DNA of 64,000 bases, taken from the NCBI GenBank assembly GCA_028485475.2, contig CP144143.1, positions 1,054,001 through 1,118,000 of the forward strand. The letters run 5' to 3'. Positions 55,104 through 63,999 of the stretch are shown here, one piece after another. Source of the stretch: Chitinophagaceae bacterium C216. GTDB lineage: Bacteria; Bacteroidota; Bacteroidia; Chitinophagales; Chitinophagaceae. Each line of letters opens with the position of its first letter. The stretch's first letter is position 1. The position numbers were made by a program, and so were the translations under genes. Under the pieces are notes generated by a model. The model was not told the DNA's origin. It did not search any database and was given only the letters and a program-made list of their open reading frames with translations.

Positions 55104-56630
55104 ATGAATAAAAAAATTCAATCAGCACTCATTTCAGTATTTTATAAAGACGGTCTGGAGCCTATTGTAAAAGAGTTAGCCCGTCTGGGAATTACCATCT
55201 ACTCCACCGGAGGAACGCAAAAGTTTATTGAAGATTTAGGAGTTCAGGTGGTGCCGGTGGAAAGTCTTACCACCTATCCTTCCATTCTGGGCGGCCGTGT
55301 AAAAACCTTACATCCCTCTGTGTTCGGAGGTATTTTAGGCAGACGTGATGTGGAAACCGATGTGCAGGAAATGGCTCAATACAAAATTCCTGAGATTGAC
55401 CTAGTGATTGTGGATTTGTATCCTTTCGAAGAAACGGTAGCTTCTACAAATGATGAGAAGCAAATCATCGAAAAGATAGATATAGGTGGACCATCCATGA
55501 TTCGTGCGGCTGCGAAAAACTTTAAAGATGTGTTGGTAGTGGCTGCTAAAAAAGATTATGCCGCTGTAACCGAACTGCTGCAAACCCAAAACGGCGAAAC
55601 TACCTTAGAACAACGTAAAGCCTTTGCTGCAAAAGCATTTGAGATAGTAGCCCACTATGATGTAGCTATTTCTAAATATTTTAATACTAATAATCCGGAA
55701 GCGGAATATTTCCTCCATTCAGAGCCTAAGCCTAAAACCATGCGCTATGGCGAAAATCCGCACCAGCCTGGCGTGTTTTACGGCGATTTGGAACAATTGT
55801 TTACTCAGCTGAACGGAAAGGAACTCTCGTATAATAACTTGGTGGATGTAGATGCTGCCGTGCAGTTAATTGCTGAGTTCCCGCAGGGTGGAGATGTGGT
55901 ATTTGCCATCATTAAACATACCAATGTATGTGGGGTTGCTGCTCGCAAAACTACTGCCGACGCTTGGAGTACCGCTTTACTGGGCGACCCGGAAAGCGCA
56001 TTTGGCGGCGTGTTGGTGACCAACGGTGTTGTGGATGAGCATACGGCTAATGCCATTAATGAAATCTTTTTTGAAGTGCTGATAGCTCCAGGCTTTGAAG
56101 AGGCTGCTCTTAATATTCTAAAGTCAAAGAAAAACAGAATATTACTTCAATTAAAGCAATTGCCTCAATCCAAAGAACAGTTCAAATCAGTACTTAACGG
56201 AGTACTGGTACAGGCAACCGACCAAGGTAATTATACCGATTGGAAAGAGGAGGGAGGCAGAGCTACTACTGAGCAGGAAAAAGCTGATCTGGAGTTTGCC
56301 AACATCATTTGTAAGCATCTGAAGTCGAATGCTATTGCATTAGTAAAAAATAAACAGCTAGTAGGTAAAGGTGCCGGACAAACGAGCAGGGTAGATGCCG
56401 TGCGTCATGCCATTGAAAAAGCAAAGCAATTCGGATTTGATCTGAACGGCGCTGTACTGGCTAGTGATGCATTCTTCCCCTTTAATGATAGTGTGCAGAT
56501 TGCGCACAAGGCAGGAGTAACAGCTTTCATTCAACCGGGCGGTTCCATCCGCGATAAGGACTCAATCGATTATTGTAAGGAAAATAACCTAGCCATGGTA
56601 CTTACCGGTATGAGACATTTCAAGCATTAA
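55104..56630 (+). CDS. purH: Bifunctional AICAR transformylase/IMP cyclohydrolase
   Basis: A 508-residue enzyme for the last two steps of IMP synthesis. The N-terminal MGS-like cyclohydrolase domain includes IYSTGGTQKFIEDLG and GGRVKTLHPSVFGGIL. The transformylase domain includes MRYGENPHQPGVFY and IKHTNVCGVAA with the catalytic Lys-His pair, and ends FIQPGGSIRDKDSIDYC. The frame extends 37 codons further upstream into comEC, but ATG at 55104 matches the family length and the promoter. A bidirectional hairpin follows. Confidence 0.95.
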   Translation: MNKKIQSALISVFYKDGLEPIVKELARLGITIYSTGGTQKFIEDLGVQVVPVESLTTYPSILGGRVKTLHPSVFGGILGRRDVETDVQEMAQYKIPEIDLVIVDLYPFEETVASTNDEKQIIEKIDIGGPSMIRAAAKNFKDVLVVAAKKDYAAVTELLQTQNGETTLEQRKAFAAKAFEIVAHYDVAISKYFNTNNPEAEYFLHSEPKPKTMRYGENPHQPGVFYGDLEQLFTQLNGKELSYNNLVDVDAAVQLIAEFPQGGDVVFAIIKHTNVCGVAARKTTADAWSTALLGDPESAFGGVLVTNGVVDEHTANAINEIFFEVLIAPGFEEAALNILKSKKNRILLQLKQLPQSKEQFKSVLNGVLVQATDQGNYTDWKEEGGRATTEQEKADLEFANIICKHLKSNAIALVKNKQLVGKGAGQTSRVDAVRHAIEKAKQFGFDLNGAVLASDAFFPFNDSVQIAHKAGVTAFIQPGGSIRDKDSIDYCKENNLAMVLTGMRHFKH

Positions 56631-56660
56631 ATCGTTACTGATAATCTCATTGAAAATAAA

Positions 56661-56698
56661 TAGCCCCTTTTTCTTAGGAGATAGGGGCTAAATTTTTT
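56661..56698 (+). terminator. Terminator after purH
   Basis: TAGCCCCT and AGGGGCTA form an 8-bp stem with a 14-base loop, followed by AATTTTTT. The hairpin overlaps the last codons of the convergent GNAT gene. Confidence 0.82.
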
Positions 56699-57162
56699 AT
56701 CATCCATATATTGCAGGTCACATGTCCCGATTGACCCATAGGGTGGTCGAGATGCGTAAACCCAAGCTTTTCATACATTTTAACGGCCCCCGAAAATTGA
56801 GGAAGGCTTTCCAGATAAAGCTGTTTGTATCCCATCTCGATGGCGGATTGAACACTTTTTTCCATAAGTGCTCTTCCTACACCCACACCTCGGGCTTCTT
56901 TTTTCAGATAGAACTTTACTAGTTCTGCACAGTCTGCCGGTAAGCCTTCGGTAGGGAAAATGCCGCAACTTCCTACAACCTCATTATCTACTTCCGCAAC
57001 CCATAATACGGAGCGAGGGGTTTTAAACAAATCATACAGGTTGTCTGTTCTTGGATCTGTATAAACGGTACCTGGTCGAGGAGCATTATACTCGTCAAAT
57101 GTGTCACGTATTATTTGGGCGAGTATAGGGTTGTTAGATTCTTTGATCTTTCTGATTATCAT
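56674..57162 (-). CDS. GNAT-family N-acetyltransferase
   Basis: A 162-residue acetyltransferase fold using acetyl-CoA. The core motif VKFYLKKEARGVGVGRALMEKSVQSA (about 88-113) contains the acetyl-CoA loop (R-G-V-G-V-G-R-A in place of the usual QxxGxG/A). The C-terminal LYLESLPQFSGAVKMYEKLGF strand-helix is also typical. The substrate is unknown. The gene converges with purH and its final codons lie in the purH terminator. Confidence 0.88.
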   Translation of the reverse strand: MIIRKIKESNNPILAQIIRDTFDEYNAPRPGTVYTDPRTDNLYDLFKTPRSVLWVAEVDNEVVGSCGIFPTEGLPADCAELVKFYLKKEARGVGVGRALMEKSVQSAIEMGYKQLYLESLPQFSGAVKMYEKLGFTHLDHPMGQSGHVTCNIWMIKNLAPIS

Positions 57163-57611
57163 CTTATCAGTATAACAATTTAAAAGTTTAGAAGGTTATG
57201 TTTTTATTACCAATCTATAACGCATGTATGACAGTAAATGCAGCAGAATTTATAAAAAAATTATATGTATGGGCTGTAATCCGCATGCATGCCAAGATTG
57301 CAAAAAAACAACCAAAGTTTCTCACATCATGTGTATAACAACTTTAGAATTTCTCTTTTTTATGCGATTAATTTGTATACACATTAGGGATTTGCTACCC
57401 GAGTGCAATTGGTTCTCCGATGCTGTAATATGCGGTGCACAAGGGTGGATGCCGATGAGAAAGAGAGTACAAATCTTACTGTAAAAAATAAGAATCTAAT
57501 AAGAAGGGATCGGCTGTAAAGCTTGGTTTTTTTGAAAGCCTGTAAGGCTTAAGGTACTTCGTCGCCCTAATATATTTTAAAAAACTGCCGAAAGGCATAA
57601 ATGATTTAGAT
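57163..57611 (+). other. 449-base gap upstream of nrdB with small hairpins
   Basis: No credible protein-coding gene. Close to nrdB two compact hairpins occur: AAGCC-TGTAA-GGCTT (57536-57550) and TGCC-GAAA-GGCA (57586-57597), a GNRA-type tetraloop 14 bases before the nrdB ATG. A looser AGGG/CCCT pairing could enclose the first. No NrdR-box pair and no full promoter were recognised, so this may be a structured nrdB leader. Confidence 0.35.
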
Positions 57612-58586
57612 ATGGGACTGTTTGATAAACGTGTTAATTACAAGCCTTTTGAATACCCGGAAGTACTGCAATTTACCGAGGCAATTAATAAGTCGTTCTG
57701 GGTACATTCCGAGGTGGATTTTACTGCCGATACGCAGGATTTCCACAGTCACCTTACCTATCCGGAGCGCAATGCGGTAAAACGGGCTTTGCTGGCTATC
57801 GCCCAAATAGAAGTAGCCGTAAAAACATTCTGGGGCAATCTGTACAATCATCTTCCCAAACCGGAACTGAATGGACTGGGTAGCACCTTTGCCGAGTGTG
57901 AGTTTCGTCATAGTGAGGCGTATTCTCGTCTGCTGGAAGTGCTGGGGTATAACGATGAATTTGAAGAACTCATTAAGGTTCCGAGTATCAAACGTCGTAT
58001 CGACTATTTGTCGAACGTGTTGCGAAACACCAAATCCAACGATAAGCAGGAGTACAGCCTCGCTCTGATTTTGTTTACCATTTTGATAGAAAACGTATCC
58101 TTGTTCAGCCAGTTTGCTATTATACTTTCCTTTACCCGATTCAAAGGCTGGATGAAGAATGTAAGCAACATTATTGCATGGACTTCGGTGGATGAACAAA
58201 TTCATGCTAATGCGGGTATTTATCTTATTAATAAAATAAAAGAAGAATATCCTGAAGTACTGAACGACGAAACGCTGTCTCGCATTACCGACATGGTAAA
58301 AGAGTCTATCGAAATTGAGGAAGAAATTATAGAATGGATCTTTGAAGAAGGTGACGTGGATATTCTCAATAAGAAAGATCTCATCAATTTTATCAAATAT
58401 CGTGTAGATGATAGTTTGAATAAAATAGGCATGTCCTCCATCTATTTTATCAGCCCTGAGCAGTATCGCCCGATGCGTTGGTTCGAGGAGGAAGTATTTG
58501 CCAATAGTCTGGACGATTTCTTTGCAAAACGTCCCGTGGATTATACGAAGCACGATAAAAGCATTACAGCAGACGATCTGTTCTAA
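57612..58586 (+). CDS. nrdB: Ribonucleotide reductase class I, beta subunit
   Basis: A 324-residue radical-generating subunit. Diiron ligands are recognisable as E97 and H100 in CEFRHSEAY, E160 in LIENVSLF, and E195 and H198 in VDEQIHAN; an acidic ligand near E67 completes the set. Y104 is in the position of the radical tyrosine. There is no N-terminal ATP-cone, as the protein opens directly with the short KPFEYPE segment. It partners with NrdA encoded 117 bases downstream to make deoxyribonucleotides. Confidence 0.94.
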   Translation: MGLFDKRVNYKPFEYPEVLQFTEAINKSFWVHSEVDFTADTQDFHSHLTYPERNAVKRALLAIAQIEVAVKTFWGNLYNHLPKPELNGLGSTFAECEFRHSEAYSRLLEVLGYNDEFEELIKVPSIKRRIDYLSNVLRNTKSNDKQEYSLALILFTILIENVSLFSQFAIILSFTRFKGWMKNVSNIIAWTSVDEQIHANAGIYLINKIKEEYPEVLNDETLSRITDMVKESIEIEEEIIEWIFEEGDVDILNKKDLINFIKYRVDDSLNKIGMSSIYFISPEQYRPMRWFEEEVFANSLDDFFAKRPVDYTKHDKSITADDLF

Positions 58587-58703
58587 TGCCATTGTATTCA
58601 GAAAGGTGGAAATGCCGGTAATTTATCGGATGGGAGAGATGAATACTGAAAGAGCTGCTTGCCATATAAACTCATTATACAAACGTGTTAAAATCTTAAG
58701 AAA

Positions 58704-60389
58704 ATGGAAGTATTGGAACCAATAATACAGAATGCACCGGTTACAGAGAAGATGTGGTGGAAAAATGAAGAAAGTGAACAGATTCTGAACCGTGGTTATC
58801 TGCTGAAGGGTGAAACCGTAGAAGGAGCTATTGAACGTGTATGTACGGCTGCAGCGCAACGTTTGTATAAGCCCGAGCTGAAAGAGGCATTCATGGAAAT
58901 GGTGGAGCGTGGTTGGATGAGCCTGAGCTCTCCGATTTGGGCCAATATGGGTACCGAGCGTGGGCTACCCATATCCTGCTTCAACGTGCATGTGCCTGAT
59001 AATATCGAAGGCATTACACATAAATTGGGTGAAGTAATCATGCAGACCAAAATCGGGGGCGGTACATCAGCCTATTTTGGTGAGCTGCGTGGCCGTGGTA
59101 GCTCTGTTACTGATAATGGAAAGAGTAGTGGGGCGGTAAGCTTTATGCGATTGTTTGATACGGCGATGGACACCATCTCTCAGGGAGGTGTACGCCGCGG
59201 GGCTTTTGCCGCATATCTGGATATCGATCATCCGGATATTGAAGAGTTTCTGCAGATTAAAAGTATCGGCCATCCAATTCAGAATCTTTTCTTTGGTGTG
59301 TGCGTACCTGATTATTGGATGCAAGATATGATCGACGGCGACAGACAAAAAAGAACCATTTGGGCTAAAGTACTGGAAAGCCGTCAGGAGAAAGGGCTGC
59401 CTTATATATTCTTTACTGATAACGTTAACCGTAATAAGCCGCAGGTATATAAAGATCAGAATTACATCATTAAGGCCAGCAATCTTTGCTCCGAGATTAT
59501 GCTGCCTTCAACAGTTGATGAGTCCTTTATATGCTGCTTATCTTCATTAAACCTGGAACTCTACGACGAGTGGAAAGATACCGATACTGTGCGTTTGGCC
59601 ATCTTCTTCCTCGATGCCGTGCTGCAGGAGTTTATCAACAAAACCGAAAATAATTATTATCTGGCCAGCGCCAATAGATTTGCAAAACGCCACAGAGCCT
59701 TAGGATTAGGTGTGTTAGGGTGGCATTCCTATTTACAGCGCAACATGATTCCCTTTGAAGGTATGCGTGCGAAACAGCTTACGGCACAGATTTTTTCTGA
59801 TATTAGAGAAAAGGCTGAAAAGGCTACGGCTGATCTGGCACGCATTTACGGAGAACCCGAATTACTGAAGGGTTATGGGCGCCGTAACACTACCTTGCTG
59901 GCTATAGCTCCTACTACTTCTTCTTCGGCTATTTTAGGACAGACCTCACCCGGTATCGAACCCTTCAACAGTAACTATTACAAGGCTGGTCTCGCTAAAG
60001 GTAACTTTATGCGTCAGAATAAATATTTGAAAAAACTGCTGGCCGAAAAAGGGATCGATAATGAAGATACATGGCGCAGTATTATGCTGAATCACGGAAG
60101 TGTGCAGCATCTGCCCCAACTGACTACTGAAGAGAAAGCCGTGTTTAAAACCTTCAGAGAGATTAGTCAGTTAGAGATTATTCAACAGGCTGCTATTCGC
60201 CAGAAATATATAGATCAGGGACAAAGCTTGAATCTTAACATTCCTAGTAACCTTCCGGTTAAGGACGTGAATATGCTGATTATTGAAGCCTGGAAATTGG
60301 GAATCAAAACGCTTTATTATCAGCGTAGCCAAAGCGTTTCGAAAGAGTTGGTTACAAGTTTGGTAAGTTGTACAAGTTGCGAAGCCTAA
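58704..60389 (+). CDS. nrdA: Ribonucleotide reductase class I, alpha subunit (short, no ATP-cone)
   Basis: A 561-residue catalytic subunit. The thiyl-radical and substrate site appears as N260, C262 and E264 in SNLCSEIMLPS. The redox pair is C92 (PISCFNVHV) with C277 or C278 (FICCLSSLNLE). Y538-Y539 form the radical-transfer pair and C556/C559 the mobile C-terminal redox tail. The protein is about 200 residues shorter than the usual class Ia enzyme because the N-terminal ATP-cone is missing. NrdB lacks one too, so overall activity control by ATP/dATP through a cone cannot operate here. Confidence 0.94.
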   Translation: MEVLEPIIQNAPVTEKMWWKNEESEQILNRGYLLKGETVEGAIERVCTAAAQRLYKPELKEAFMEMVERGWMSLSSPIWANMGTERGLPISCFNVHVPDNIEGITHKLGEVIMQTKIGGGTSAYFGELRGRGSSVTDNGKSSGAVSFMRLFDTAMDTISQGGVRRGAFAAYLDIDHPDIEEFLQIKSIGHPIQNLFFGVCVPDYWMQDMIDGDRQKRTIWAKVLESRQEKGLPYIFFTDNVNRNKPQVYKDQNYIIKASNLCSEIMLPSTVDESFICCLSSLNLELYDEWKDTDTVRLAIFFLDAVLQEFINKTENNYYLASANRFAKRHRALGLGVLGWHSYLQRNMIPFEGMRAKQLTAQIFSDIREKAEKATADLARIYGEPELLKGYGRRNTTLLAIAPTTSSSAILGQTSPGIEPFNSNYYKAGLAKGNFMRQNKYLKKLLAEKGIDNEDTWRSIMLNHGSVQHLPQLTTEEKAVFKTFREISQLEIIQQAAIRQKYIDQGQSLNLNIPSNLPVKDVNMLIIEAWKLGIKTLYYQRSQSVSKELVTSLVSCTSCEA

Positions 60390-60399
60390 AACATTTAAC

Positions 60400-60424
60400 A
60401 ACCCGGCCTTAAGCCGGGTTTTTT
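60400..60424 (+). terminator. Terminator after nrdA
   Basis: AACCCGGC-CTTAA-GCCGGGTT forms an 8-bp GC-rich stem followed by TTTT, 10 bases after the nrdA stop codon. Confidence 0.92.
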
Positions 60425-60504
60425 ATTGCTGCTTACAAAAGATGAAACCCTCTTAACTTGTAACTTTGCGATGCCTGTAAAACGCGAGGGCCTTTGAGTA
60501 ACAC

Positions 60505-61239
60505 ATGTTCAGACATCGGGGAAAAAGCAGAACAATCAGTCATAACAAAAAGATAGCTTCCCTGCTATCTTTTGTTGCAGGTGTGGTAAACGTTACTGGA
60601 GTTTTATCTGTACAACGTCTTACTACCAATGTTACAGGTCATTTTGCCTTTTTTGTTGATGAAGTATTTAGGCTTTAGTTTTCAAAAGGCTTTGTTTATT
60701 TTTTTTATGTATTTTGTTTTTTTCTGGGTGCCTTTGTTTCCAGCTTTATGATGGAAAGCATGATGAAGCGCGGCGATCGTTATATTTATGTGTTACCCGG
60801 TTTATGTGAAAGTGCTATTTTGTTAATGGTTGCCCTATGTGGTCCCACCTTTACGATGCAGCATCCTAATTTTATTGCCTGTTGGCTGCTTTTTGCAATG
60901 GGCTTGCAGAATGCACTGGTGACGCGAATTTCCGGTGCATTAGTAAGAACCACTCACCTCACCGGACTTTTTACCGATCTGGGAATTGAAATGTCGCAGT
61001 TATTCTTCTATAAAAAGAAAGAACAAAAAGAGCGGCTGTTTTCGGTAATCCGCTTGAGATGGCGCATCATTTTATTTTTCTTTATCGGTGGCATAGCGGG
61101 TGGCATACTCTATTCGTATATGAGGATTTATGCGTTGGTAATACCGGCGCTAATACTGCTGGCGGGATTATATTACGACAGTGTAAAACTTCAATTGATT
61201 AAATGGAAACGCCGATACGACGCCAAGGATAAGGCGTAA
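60505..61239 (+). pseudogene. DUF1275 (YoaK-like) membrane protein interrupted by an in-frame TAG
   Basis: The frame from ATG 60505 encodes a DUF1275 protein: SLLSFVAGVVNVTGVLSVQ and TNVTGHFAFFVDEVFRL, then TAG at codon 58 (60676-60678). The same frame then continues with FSKGFVYFFYVFCFFLGAFVSSFMM and on through MGLQNALVTRISGALVRTTHLTGLFTDLG, a hallmark of the family, to 61239. One base change at a Gln or Trp codon explains the break. The remaining ATG at 60748 would give a protein lacking the first helices. TAACTTTG at 60461-60468 is a -7 candidate. Nonsense mutation, read-through or sequencing error are all possible. Confidence 0.8.
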
Positions 61240-61243
61240 ATTT

Positions 61244-63010
61244 TTATACTGCTTCTTTTTCAAACTGCATTTTGTGTAAACGGGCGTAGTAACCGCCTTT
61301 GGCCAATAATTCTTCGTGGGTGCCCATTTCTTTTAATACGCCTTTGTCCAATACCAGTATTTTATCTGCTTTGCGAATCGTACTCAGACGGTGTGCAATG
61401 ACAATAGAAGTGCGGCCATGAATTAGTTTTTCTGTGGCCCTCTGTATCAGTATTTCACACTCCGTATCGATGGATGAGGTAGCTTCATCTAGTATTAAAA
61501 TGGATGGATTGTACAATATGGCACGAATAAACGATAGCAGTTGTCTTTGCCCCAAAGACAGTGTAGCTCCACGTTCTTTTACATTATAATCGTAATTGCC
61601 GGGTAGTTGCATAATGAAATCGTGCAGATCGATCATTTTTGCAGCGGCGATCACCTGTTCCCTAGTGATATTGGGATTACGCAATGTGATATTGTCCATG
61701 ATAGACCCTGAGAATAAAAACACATCCTGCAGCACCACACTGATGTTTTCACGAAGATATTCCGGTGAGAGCCTATTAATGTCATATCCATCAATCTCTA
61801 TCCGACCTTTTTGGATATTGTAGAAACGAGTCAATAGGCTGATGATGGTAGTCTTGCCACTGCCGGTATGGCCTACAATGGCAACGGTTTCTCCAGGTTT
61901 AATTTCAAAGCTCACATCTTTCAATACCCAATGCTCATCTACATAAGCAAAGCTTACGTTTTGAAAGCTGATTTTTCCCTGCATACGAGTGGGCGGCTGT
62001 AAGTAGCCGCCTTGCGGAACTTTTTCTTCATCATCGTTATCCAACACTGTGAAAATGCGGTCACTAGCGATCACACCCATCTGAACAATGTTGAACTTAT
62101 CTGCAATCATCCTTAATGGTCTGAACAATAAATTCAGACAAAGGATAAACGAAACAATAACACCTTGCTGGCTTTTTTGCAAATGCAATGCTTCTTGAGC
62201 AGTGTACCAGACAACTAATCCTATAGAAAGGGCCAATACAATTTCAATTACCGGAAAAAATACCGAATACGCAAATATGGCATTGATATTGGCATTACGA
62301 TGCTGTTTGTTAATTGCCCTGAATTTTTCAAACTCATTCTTTTCTGCGGTGAAAGCCTGTACCACACCCATTCCGGAGAGATGCTCTTGTGCGTAGGCAT
62401 TTAATCTTGCTACAGCATTTCTTACTTTAAAGAATGATTTGTTGATGCTTTCCTTAAAGTAGTACGTAGCAATAATCATGATGGGGAAGGGAATTAACGC
62501 AATGAGCGTGAGTTTCCAATCCACCCAAAACATGTAGGTAAGCACGCAAACAATGGATAGTAAATCGGCAATAATAGGGATCAACCCGTCGGAAAAAATT
62601 TCGTTAATAGATTCAATATCGTTGATCGTGCGTGTGGTAAGGGTGCCAATAGGTGTTCTATCAAATTGTCTCAGGTTAAGCCCCAGAATTTTTTTGTATA
62701 CTGCTAAACGCATATCTTTTACTACGGCTTGCCCCAGCCAGGCTGTTGTAAAAGTAAACGCAAAGCGCATTACGGTTTCGATAAGTATAATCCCTATCTG
62801 AATGATCGTAATGTATACGACCATTTCCTTTAAGGACTGCGCTATGTATTTATCTACCGTAAGCTGAATGAGCATGGGTCTTACGGGGGTAATAAGGGCC
62901 AGTACAATTGCCAGCACTACCGACCAATAAAACCTTGCTTTGTACGGTGCCGCATATTGAAAAATGCGCCGCAGTTTGCTGAGATCAAAAAATGATTTTT
63001 TATTCTGCAT
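61244..63010 (-). CDS. ABC transporter, exporter type with fused permease and ATPase
   Basis: A 588-residue half-transporter. Six transmembrane helices span about 20-310. The ATPase domain has Walker A GHTGSGKTT, Q-loop in VVLQDVFLFSG, signature LSLGQRQLLSF, Walker B ILILDEATSSID and the switch His in IVIAHRLS. This is the MsbA/MDR-like group, exporting lipids, peptides or drugs as a homo- or heterodimer; the substrate is unknown. No second half-transporter is adjacent within the window. It converges with the DUF1275 gene, with four bases between their ends. Confidence 0.92.
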   Translation of the reverse strand: MQNKKSFFDLSKLRRIFQYAAPYKARFYWSVVLAIVLALITPVRPMLIQLTVDKYIAQSLKEMVVYITIIQIGIILIETVMRFAFTFTTAWLGQAVVKDMRLAVYKKILGLNLRQFDRTPIGTLTTRTINDIESINEIFSDGLIPIIADLLSIVCVLTYMFWVDWKLTLIALIPFPIMIIATYYFKESINKSFFKVRNAVARLNAYAQEHLSGMGVVQAFTAEKNEFEKFRAINKQHRNANINAIFAYSVFFPVIEIVLALSIGLVVWYTAQEALHLQKSQQGVIVSFILCLNLLFRPLRMIADKFNIVQMGVIASDRIFTVLDNDDEEKVPQGGYLQPPTRMQGKISFQNVSFAYVDEHWVLKDVSFEIKPGETVAIVGHTGSGKTTIISLLTRFYNIQKGRIEIDGYDINRLSPEYLRENISVVLQDVFLFSGSIMDNITLRNPNITREQVIAAAKMIDLHDFIMQLPGNYDYNVKERGATLSLGQRQLLSFIRAILYNPSILILDEATSSIDTECEILIQRATEKLIHGRTSIVIAHRLSTIRKADKILVLDKGVLKEMGTHEELLAKGGYYARLHKMQFEKEAV

Positions 63011-63048
63011 TAAAATGTACCGCTATCGCCGGTTTAGTTTACAAGTTA

Positions 63049-63999
63049 CTACATTTCTTCTTCTCCGGTGGCCCTTTTATACGCTTTGATAAACAATGCT
63101 CCCAGATTTTTATAAGGAGGAATGTAGTCTTCCATACCTGTAATATGTGCTGCGGCACGGAACTCTTTCCAGAAAGGTATCCAATCAATATCCTTACGCT
63201 GACGCAGATTTTCTAAGAATATGCGGATGAACGGAAGATTAATGTCCCGATAGCCGGTTTGTTTGGAAGATATAATATGAGCATCGGGAGATTTTTTCAA
63301 GATAGAATCAATCAGGAAAAAGCCTCCGCAGGATCCCATGAATACTACGCGTGATGTAGGTGTAATATAACTTACACTGGTAGGCGCGTGATAGCTGTGC
63401 CCTCTGTGGAAAGTAACGGTAGGTGCAAGGTTATTTTTTTCCAAATATTCCTGCATAGCGTTCTGCGCTACATAATCCTGGTCTTCTGTATTAGGTAAAG
63501 GTCTATTGGCGAATACGTATACAGGAGCTCCGCTGGTAGTTTTAGCTACCACAAATTTACTATTGCTCTGATCCAGCTTCCATTTGGGGTCATTGGCAAA
63601 GGTGCGCACAAAAATGTCAAAGTCCATCATACCATCCTCATCACCATAAAAGAACATTTGAGTAATGACTTCCCCTTTTTCGTTGGTGAAACTCTGGAAT
63701 GGGATATTGTATACCGGAGGGATACCCAACTCTTTGGTCAAATCGATGTTTTGTTTAGGATCGGCAGAGAGGAAGAGCTTGTACAGAATATTATAAATAG
63801 CAATACCTCTTCGGTTGTTGGCTTTCAGATTGCGTTCGTAATTAGCCTTTACGTTTTTTAGCATCTGATTAGCCAACTCGGGCATGGTTTCGTAAAGGCT
63901 GGCATAAGAGTCGGCTACATCTACGCCGTCTTCCAGTCCTTTGGTTTTTTCCAAGCCGTTTACAAAGGCGGTCATTAAATCACTAGCATCTTTCTTATT
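63049..63999 (-). CDS. Protein with caspase-like His/Cys signature, N-terminus outside window
   Basis: The frame remains open to the window edge, so at least 316 C-terminal residues are visible and the start is missing. The family is not firmly recognised. A histidine in FHRGHSYHAP followed about 30 residues later by a strand ending MGSCGGFF is the arrangement of the clan CD cysteine-peptidase fold (caspases, gingipains, separase), where His and Cys form the catalytic dyad. The preceding part (QMFFYGDEDGMMDFDIFVRTF) is unknown. No signal peptide can be judged. It lies 38 bases upstream of the ABC transporter gene on the same strand, suggesting joint transcription. Confidence 0.6.
   Translation of the reverse strand, partial: NKKDASDLMTAFVNGLEKTKGLEDGVDVADSYASLYETMPELANQMLKNVKANYERNLKANNRRGIAIYNILYKLFLSADPKQNIDLTKELGIPPVYNIPFQSFTNEKGEVITQMFFYGDEDGMMDFDIFVRTFANDPKWKLDQSNSKFVVAKTTSGAPVYVFANRPLPNTEDQDYVAQNAMQEYLEKNNLAPTVTFHRGHSYHAPTSVSYITPTSRVVFMGSCGGFFLIDSILKKSPDAHIISSKQTGYRDINLPFIRIFLENLRQRKDIDWIPFWKEFRAAAHITGMEDYIPPYKNLGALFIKAYKRATGEEEM

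Noticed and set aside
57224-57484. Cys-rich 86-codon ORF (CMGCNPHACQDC region)
   Set aside because: The cysteine cluster looked zinc-finger-like, but the rest is atypical, no promoter was seen, and it lies in poorly coding sequence.
57606-58592. A 328-codon minus-strand ORF covering the whole of nrdB
   Set aside because: It is the antisense of a strongly supported nrdB gene, shows no family motif, and its aromatic-rich composition is what antisense reading of a real gene gives.
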